10,977 bases of DNA from Thermoplasmata archaeon. Lineage in GTDB: Archaea; Thermoplasmatota; Thermoplasmata; Thermoplasmatales; Thermoplasmataceae. The translations under genes and the position numbers were made by a program. Under the pieces are notes generated by a model. The model was not told the DNA's origin, ran no database searches, and saw only the letters and a program-made list of their open reading frames with translations. The stretch is taken from the NCBI GenBank assembly GCA_021850745.1, contig JAJZKX010000035.1, positions 1-10,977 on the forward strand, in the 5' to 3' direction. Positions within the stretch are counted from its first letter, which is position 1, and each line of letters begins with the position of its first letter. Positions 7,075 to 10,977 of the stretch are shown here, in pieces.

Positions 7075-7857
7075 GTGCAGTATATTCTTCTAGTGATCAT
7101 TTTTTTCCTTGGCATCCTGGTAGGGATCATTGGGAACATATCAGGGATTGGCGGGGGAGTGATGATTATTCTGCTCCTTGTATATGGTTTCAAGATTGAT
7201 CCATTAGTAGCAGCAGGGCTGAGCCTTCTTACAATATCTTTTAGCTCTCTTGTGGGCTTTATTCAGAATTTCCGCAGGGGTCTGGTAAATTCCAAAATGT
7301 TCGTTATGATATCAACCATGGCGGTCTGCGGCGCAATTGCAGGCACCGTATTGGCAGATTATGTACCTTCAGGCACTTTCAAGGGCGTATTCGGATTCAT
7401 CCTTATTGGCCTTGGGTCCTTCTCTATTCTGGCTACCAGAATGCAAACCAGGGGAGGAAAGGAAGAGTATGATACCAGCCCGGTCAGCACAGGCGGGACC
7501 AGCATGGTTTCAATCATTGCAGGAGTGGTTTCAGGCTTTATAGGGATCGGGATTGGAGGTCTGGTTGGAAGCTATCTTACAGCAATCAAGAGGTCCAGGC
7601 CCAAAATAGCCATTTCAACCATCGTAGCTGCAACTCTTCCAGTTACAGTGGTGGGTACAGTAATACATTTCCATTATACTGGCCTGGTGAACATAATCTA
7701 TGCTTTTCCACTTGTAGCTGGAGCAATGATCGGTGGTTTTGCAGGTTCGTGGATGGTGGCAAGGGCACCGCAGGTGAGCCTCAGGCTGTTCCAGGGTTAC
7801 ATAATAATTGCATTTGGGACCATGTCAATAGTCCTCTACTTCATAGCGAACCACTAA
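7075..7857 (+). CDS. TauE/SafE family membrane permease
   Basis: A 260-residue integral membrane protein of the TauE/SafE (DUF81) family, whose members are linked to export of sulfite, sulfoacetate and related organic anions, or to sulfur-compound uptake. The internal duplication is clear: a glycine-rich GIIGNISGIGGG segment at the end of TM1 (17-28) is echoed by GFIGIGIGGLVG in the second half (about 154-165). Around eight hydrophobic helices are visible, with a short hydrophilic loop between the halves (about 123-142). The start must be GTG at 7075 or an internal Met around residue 30. An in-frame TAG at 7066-7068 closes the frame upstream, a TATA box sits 27 bases before the GTG, and TM1 would be cut by the internal start. 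The substrate is unknown and no sulfur-metabolism gene is adjacent. Confidence 0.88.
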   Translation: MQYILLVIIFFLGILVGIIGNISGIGGGVMIILLLVYGFKIDPLVAAGLSLLTISFSSLVGFIQNFRRGLVNSKMFVMISTMAVCGAIAGTVLADYVPSGTFKGVFGFILIGLGSFSILATRMQTRGGKEEYDTSPVSTGGTSMVSIIAGVVSGFIGIGIGGLVGSYLTAIKRSRPKIAISTIVAATLPVTVVGTVIHFHYTGLVNIIYAFPLVAGAMIGGFAGSWMVARAPQVSLRLFQGYIIIAFGTMSIVLYFIANH

Positions 7858-7926
7858 TATTGCACACTCCCTTTCCAGATTGCAGACGCACGTTTTGTAA
7901 TTTGTGAGCCCCAGGGCAATGAAAAA

Positions 7927-8220
7927 TCACCTCTTCTCAAATGTAATGAATTTACCATTGGAGTAAGTCCTGAAGTAATATCTGAACGCGTCTTCTCCAT
8001 TTCTCGCCTCGCACTCTCTGCCTGAGCTGTAATTTCCTACAAGCTCAACATAGTCTATCTTCTTCCATCCCGTGATTTCCTTGACCTTCTTGACCATGGT
8101 TTCGAATATGTCTGCGCAAATGTTGCAGCAGAAGTACATGTTGTCACCATCAATTTCCCTCCAGTAGTCTCCCCAGGTTGCATTGCAGAGCCCGCAACCC
8201 TCAGTGTTGTTTGTTTTCAA
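7927..8220 (-). CDS. small Cys-rich zinc-binding protein (Ta0938-like)
   Basis: A protein of about 97 residues with a compact cysteine set: C9 and C12 (GCGLC), C31, C32 and C35 (CCNIC) and C70 (ECEA), numbered from the TTG at 8220. C-x2-C plus CC-x2-C is a plausible zinc site. The overall pattern, with YWREIDGDNMYFCC and a helix FETMVKKVKEITGW, recalls the structurally solved Thermoplasma zinc protein Ta0938, whose function is unknown; I recall this from memory. The start is unusual. A GTG at 8229 lies within an excellent SD sequence (GAGGTG, 8232-8227), and that SD is spaced six bases from an in-frame TTG at 8220, so I place the start at the TTG. The gene overlaps the 3' end of the zinc-finger/helical-domain gene by about 20 bases (29 if GTG), implying translational coupling. 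Confidence 0.8.
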   Translation of the reverse strand: MKTNNTEGCGLCNATWGDYWREIDGDNMYFCCNICADIFETMVKKVKEITGWKKIDYVELVGNYSSGRECEARNGEDAFRYYFRTYSNGKFITFEKR

Positions 8221-9094
8221 GAATGGCACCTCTCTCTATCCTTGCATTAAGGTAATTGTCAAATTCCTCGATTGACTTGAAGAAAACGGCCTGAACCTCC
8301 TGTTGCAGATTCAGCATCGAAGAGTATTTTGCGATGAGTGCAAGAGCAACTTCAGAGTGCGATACGTCCGCTTCATAACCTTCCCTCAGGAAATCCACGG
8401 TTTCCCTGGTAACGCTTCCGTCCCTGAGGATAACGGGATCAAAATAACCAATTGAAGCGCCGTATTCCTTCATTTTTCTGTTGGCTATGAGTTCCAGGGA
8501 ATGCATTGCGGCCATCCCTTCCACGAAAGAAAAATTCCTGCATATGTGATCCCAGGTTTGTATTGCATGCAATGTTGGCTCCAATGGCTCAGTTCTGTAG
8601 ATATCATCCAGGCTGGCACCATATGACTGCCCCATTTTCAAGAGAAGTTCATGGTGTGCCGGGAACCTGCCCTTTTCCCCATGCCATTCAGATATGATGT
8701 TGTCAATCTCGTAGTGGTGAATCTCCTCAAAATCTGTGTTTATAATGATCAGTGAACAGGACTTCACCCATTGCTTGAGGAAGTGGTGGTGTTCATAGGC
8801 ATATCCAAGGAGAGTCCATCTGTCTGGCTTCTGCATCTTCACCAGGAATTGGTGGGGGGATTTGGAGAAGAACTTCCCAATGAATTTCTGAATGATCCAT
8901 TCTTTCAGGTCGCCCGTTTCAAAAACCCTCTTTACAAGGCCTTCCAATTCCTTCTTTGAAGTGCGGCTCCTTGTTACATATCTGTTTATCCACATAATGT
9001 GGTTGGAATCTGTCTTCCCAAGCATATTGTATATGTGGTCAGATAATTCTGCATAACCGCCTCTTATGTGAAGAAGGCAAGTGGGACATCTCAT
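8201..9094 (-). CDS. zinc-finger protein with TenA/PqqC/haem-oxygenase-like helical domain
   Basis: A 297-residue protein in two parts. Residues 1-40 look like a single zinc finger: C3 and C6 (CPTC), H20 (ELSDH) and probably H32, followed by the MWINRY motif. Residues from about 60 to 290 are helical and resemble the haem-oxygenase-like fold shared by TenA, PqqC and diiron oxidases (CADD/UndA type): YAYEHHHFLKQW (98-109), ISEWHGEKG (134-142) with HHELL (147-151), a helix with E201 in MHSLELIA, and a final helix with D243 and H246 in EADVSHSE. Such oxidases use a Glu, His, Glu, His-x3-D-x2-H ligand set. Here the position four before D243 is Gly239, so one ligand seems absent. Activity is unknown: oxidase, regulator or metal-binding protein are all possible. 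A TATA box lies 23 bases before the ATG. It overlaps the next gene. Confidence 0.75.
   Translation of the reverse strand: MRCPTCLLHIRGGYAELSDHIYNMLGKTDSNHIMWINRYVTRSRTSKKELEGLVKRVFETGDLKEWIIQKFIGKFFSKSPHQFLVKMQKPDRWTLLGYAYEHHHFLKQWVKSCSLIIINTDFEEIHHYEIDNIISEWHGEKGRFPAHHELLLKMGQSYGASLDDIYRTEPLEPTLHAIQTWDHICRNFSFVEGMAAMHSLELIANRKMKEYGASIGYFDPVILRDGSVTRETVDFLREGYEADVSHSEVALALIAKYSSMLNLQQEVQAVFFKSIEEFDNYLNARIERGAILENKQH
8227..8232 (-). promoter_or_regulatory. Shine-Dalgarno site deciding a TTG start
   Basis: GAGGTG on the minus strand is a six-base match to the archaeal SD consensus GGAGGTG. It lies six bases before TTG at 8220 and contains the competing GTG at 8229-8227. It is inside the coding sequence of the upstream gene. 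Confidence 0.55.
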
Positions 9095-9113
9095 AATATT
9101 GCCATTTTCTGGC

Positions 9114-9121
9114 TATATAAA
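9114..9121 (-). promoter_or_regulatory. TATA box for the zinc-finger/helical-domain gene pair
   Basis: TTTATATA on the minus strand is centred 23-24 bases before the ATG at 9094. It sits in the 31-base gap after the CDF transporter stop, so the pair can be expressed independently of the transporter, without a leader. Confidence 0.6.
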
Positions 9122-9125
9122 GCTT

Positions 9126-9980
9126 TTAATGTTCCTTCCCAGGAGAGGGTTCGAACTGTAGCGTCAGGTGATTTACACCATATTTCCTGAGATAATCATC
9201 GAATTCTTTTCTCACCGGCTCAAGGTCATGCAGGCTATTTTCCTCTGATGCATACACATGAACAGTGGCTACACGGTAATGCCTACAAACGTCCCATACG
9301 TGCAGGTGGTGGACCATTGGAAACCTCCCCTTGAGTGCCGCTTCTATCTCAGCTGCATTTATGTCAGTACCTTCCATGAGAAGCCTGAGGTTTCTTGCAA
9401 TCAGGCCCCAGTTCATGAGAATGGACACTATAATTATCACAATGGAAGACAGGAAAAGCACTATCCCGGAAGGGTAAAATATCAGGATAAGTGAACTTCC
9501 CAGGGCCAGTGCAGTGGTGAAAACGTCCTGAAGAGTGTGGATACCCATGGTCCTGGCGGTCAGGTTTTCATCCCCATGGAGAAGAAAAGCGATAAACGGT
9601 AGCAGAAGCAGTGAGAGAACTGAAGAGTATAAGGTGTAAATTGGGGAATGCACTAGTGGACTGTAAATATCTGGAACTGAAACGATGGCGGTATAGAGCA
9701 GCATCAGGATGAATGCAAAAATAAGGAGAACGCTCGAGAGGCTCTCAAACCTGTGGTAGCCGTAGGTGAACGTGCCTGTGGGCGGTAACCGGACAATGCT
9801 GTAGGAGGCAAGTGCGATGGTCATCCCTGCAGCATCCACTATGCGGTCTGAGGTCAGTGCCATGGATATGGCATTTCCACTCGCAAGGAAACTGAGTAGG
9901 AACCCCAGAAAAAGAATCCAGTAAAGGGCTGTAGCTACCGCCACACGCCCTCTCCTTCCAGAAAGGGTTCCGTACTCCAT
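9126..9980 (-). CDS. cation diffusion facilitator (CDF) family metal transporter
   Basis: A 284-residue membrane protein that exports divalent metal (Zn, Fe, Mn, Co or Cd) in exchange for protons. Six helices are visible (about 13-33, 38-62, 80-101, 114-135, 143-167, 172-193), then a cytoplasmic metallochaperone-like domain (about 205-278). The transport site is complete: D45 and D49 in SDRIVD of TM2, H148 and D152 in HTLQD of TM5. This gives a DxxxD/HxxxD set like Escherichia coli YiiP rather than the HxxxD/HxxxD of CzcD-type zinc exporters. The TYGYHRFES loop (72-80) lacks the YiiP site-B residues. The C-terminal domain is His-rich (MVHHLHVWD, 222-230; H234, H241, H271). There is no long His loop between TM4 and TM5. 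The ATG at 9980 has a GAGGT only three bases upstream; GTG at codon 13 is a possible alternative. It lies just upstream of two predicted metal-binding proteins. Confidence 0.9.
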   Translation of the reverse strand: MEYGTLSGRRGRVAVATALYWILFLGFLLSFLASGNAISMALTSDRIVDAAGMTIALASYSIVRLPPTGTFTYGYHRFESLSSVLLIFAFILMLLYTAIVSVPDIYSPLVHSPIYTLYSSVLSLLLLPFIAFLLHGDENLTARTMGIHTLQDVFTTALALGSSLILIFYPSGIVLFLSSIVIIIVSILMNWGLIARNLRLLMEGTDINAAEIEAALKGRFPMVHHLHVWDVCRHYRVATVHVYASEENSLHDLEPVRKEFDDYLRKYGVNHLTLQFEPSPGKEH

Positions 9981-10039
9981 GAAACCTCATAGCGTCTTGG
10001 ATGAAATCGTTTTTTGAAAAGGAAAAATAGGGAAAATAG

Positions 10040-10060
10040 TTGAAATGAAAAAAATATTTT
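10040..10060 (-). terminator. T-rich terminator after the Pho84-like transporter
   Basis: On the minus strand an AT-rich stretch with a run of seven Ts lies just beyond the TGA stop at 10068. More T runs follow towards 10010. It separates the MFS gene from the CDF gene in an 87-base gap where I saw no clear promoter. Confidence 0.4.
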
Positions 10061-10067
10061 ATCGAGT

Positions 10068-10977
10068 TCAGGACACATTTGCCTGGCCCGACGCCTCTTC
10101 CAGGGATTTGCCCTTGGTTTCCTTCAGTGTGATCAGTGTAAGAATAGTTCCAATGAAAGAAATCATGGCGAGCAGCCCTACCACGGACGACGTACCAAGG
10201 GAGGCAGTCAGCACCGGTATCAGGAACGTAAATATCCCAGCCCCGAACTTAGCTGCTCCAGCCGATATTCCATGCCCGGTTGTCCTGATCTGTGTTGGAT
10301 AAAGCTCAGTGGGGAATATGAATGTGGTAGTGTTCGGGCCAATGTTTCCGAAGAGGAAAGACGCACCGTATACAACCAGGAATAGTGGAAGCACAGTCTG
10401 CAGATACCCGAGCCTCAGGGCAATTATAAGATATGCAAGGCCCATGACCAGGAACCCAATCCACTGGAGGGCTTTCCTGCCAACTTTGTCTATGAGCCCC
10501 ACTGCAATCCAGTATCCCGGGACCTCAAATGCAAGGGCTATGACTGCATTTCCTAGTGCTATATTCTGTATTTTTGCAGTAAGTGTTGCCCCTCCCGCCA
10601 AACCGAAAGAGGTCAGGAAAAGCCCGTTGTTGATCGATGTTCCGTAGAATGCCATATCGAATAGGAACCAGGATCCTGCTGTGCCTATGAGGAAAACCCA
10701 GTACTTTCTCAGGAGAGAGCCATATCTGGGGCTGGATACGCTGACAGTTTCAGGAACAGCTTCTTCCTTCCCGGTGACTTCCTTTACAACCTTTGCAGTC
10801 TCTTTCACGTCACCTTTCACGTGGAGGGAATATCTTGGCGTTTCGCTGATTTTCCTTCTCAGGTATACCACACTAAGAGCCGGTACTGCTCCGAATCCAA
10901 GCATGAACCTCCATGCTATGTCGGTTGACATTACATGCACCGAAACGAGTCCCACGAGGGCACCGAACAGAAGCCCA
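10068..10977 (-). CDS. MFS transporter, Pho84-like phosphate:H+ symporter type, N-terminal part beyond window
   Basis: The last ~303 codons of a major facilitator. The frame is open to the window edge (residues GLLFGALVGL precede the first GTG), so the gene begins outside and the GTG at 10955 is not its start. Segments closely recall the phosphate:H+ symporter (PHS) branch that includes yeast Pho84: WRFMLGFGAVPAL, the ISETPRY segment before the central loop, EVPGYWIAVGLIDKVGRKA (the second-half signature) and FGNIGPNTTTFIFPTELYPT with HGISAGAAKFGA. The central loop (about 43-75 from that GTG) is charged and contains KEVTGKEEAVPE. The tail ends in a hydrophilic KETKGKSLEEASG segment. Phosphate with proton coupling is the family-based guess. 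Related archaeal carriers may move other anions or sugars, so the substrate is inference. Confidence 0.87.
   Translation of the reverse strand, partial: GLLFGALVGLVSVHVMSTDIAWRFMLGFGAVPALSVVYLRRKISETPRYSLHVKGDVKETAKVVKEVTGKEEAVPETVSVSSPRYGSLLRKYWVFLIGTAGSWFLFDMAFYGTSINNGLFLTSFGLAGGATLTAKIQNIALGNAVIALAFEVPGYWIAVGLIDKVGRKALQWIGFLVMGLAYLIIALRLGYLQTVLPLFLVVYGASFLFGNIGPNTTTFIFPTELYPTQIRTTGHGISAGAAKFGAGIFTFLIPVLTASLGTSSVVGLLAMISFIGTILTLITLKETKGKSLEEASGQANVS

Noticed and set aside
10309..10647. 112-codon plus-strand open frame opposite the last MFS gene
   Set aside because: Antisense to transporter sequence with clear PHS signatures; no domain in the translation.

Overview
The window looks like chromosomal DNA of a thermoacidophilic archaeon of the Thermoplasmatales (Thermoplasma-like). 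Grounds: the serine hydroxymethyltransferase carries the archaeal-type THKTLPGPQ active-site motif. Arg and Ile are written heavily with AGG/AGA and ATA. Several first genes have a TATA box about 20-28 bases before the start codon, so little or no leader. Downstream genes in tight pairs instead have GGTG-type Shine-Dalgarno (SD) sites. One small cysteine-rich protein resembles the Thermoplasma zinc protein Ta0938. The species cannot be named from sequence alone. I see no rRNA, tRNA, CRISPR array, insertion sequence or phage gene.

Layout. 1-1190 (+): 5'-truncated MFS transporter. 1196-1951 (-): stand-alone crotonase-fold protein, converging on it with a 5-base gap. 2020-3162 (+): PLP-dependent class I aminotransferase, divergent from the crotonase. 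3189-3698 (-): unrecognised membrane protein. 3866-5155 (+) glyA, 5203-5814 (+) pdxT and 5825-6910 (+) gcvT form a glycine/one-carbon/PLP cluster. 7075-7857 (+): TauE/SafE-type permease. On the minus strand follow, in transcription order, a truncated Pho84-like MFS transporter (from 10977 down to 10068), a CDF metal transporter (9980-9126), a zinc-finger/haem-oxygenase-fold protein (9094-8201) and a small Cys-rich zinc protein (start near 8220, end 7927) that overlaps it.

How the genes may work together. GlyA makes glycine and a one-carbon unit from serine. GcvT is the folate-dependent subunit of glycine cleavage. PdxT supplies ammonia for making PLP, the cofactor of GlyA, of the aminotransferase and of the P-protein of glycine cleavage (not in this window). 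On the minus strand, a metal-exporting CDF protein lies just upstream of two overlapping genes for proteins with predicted metal-binding cysteines and histidines. That pair is the best candidate here for something not functionally described: an N-terminal C2H2-like finger fused to a TenA/PqqC/diiron-oxidase-like helical domain with an altered metal-ligand motif, translationally coupled to a Ta0938-like protein.
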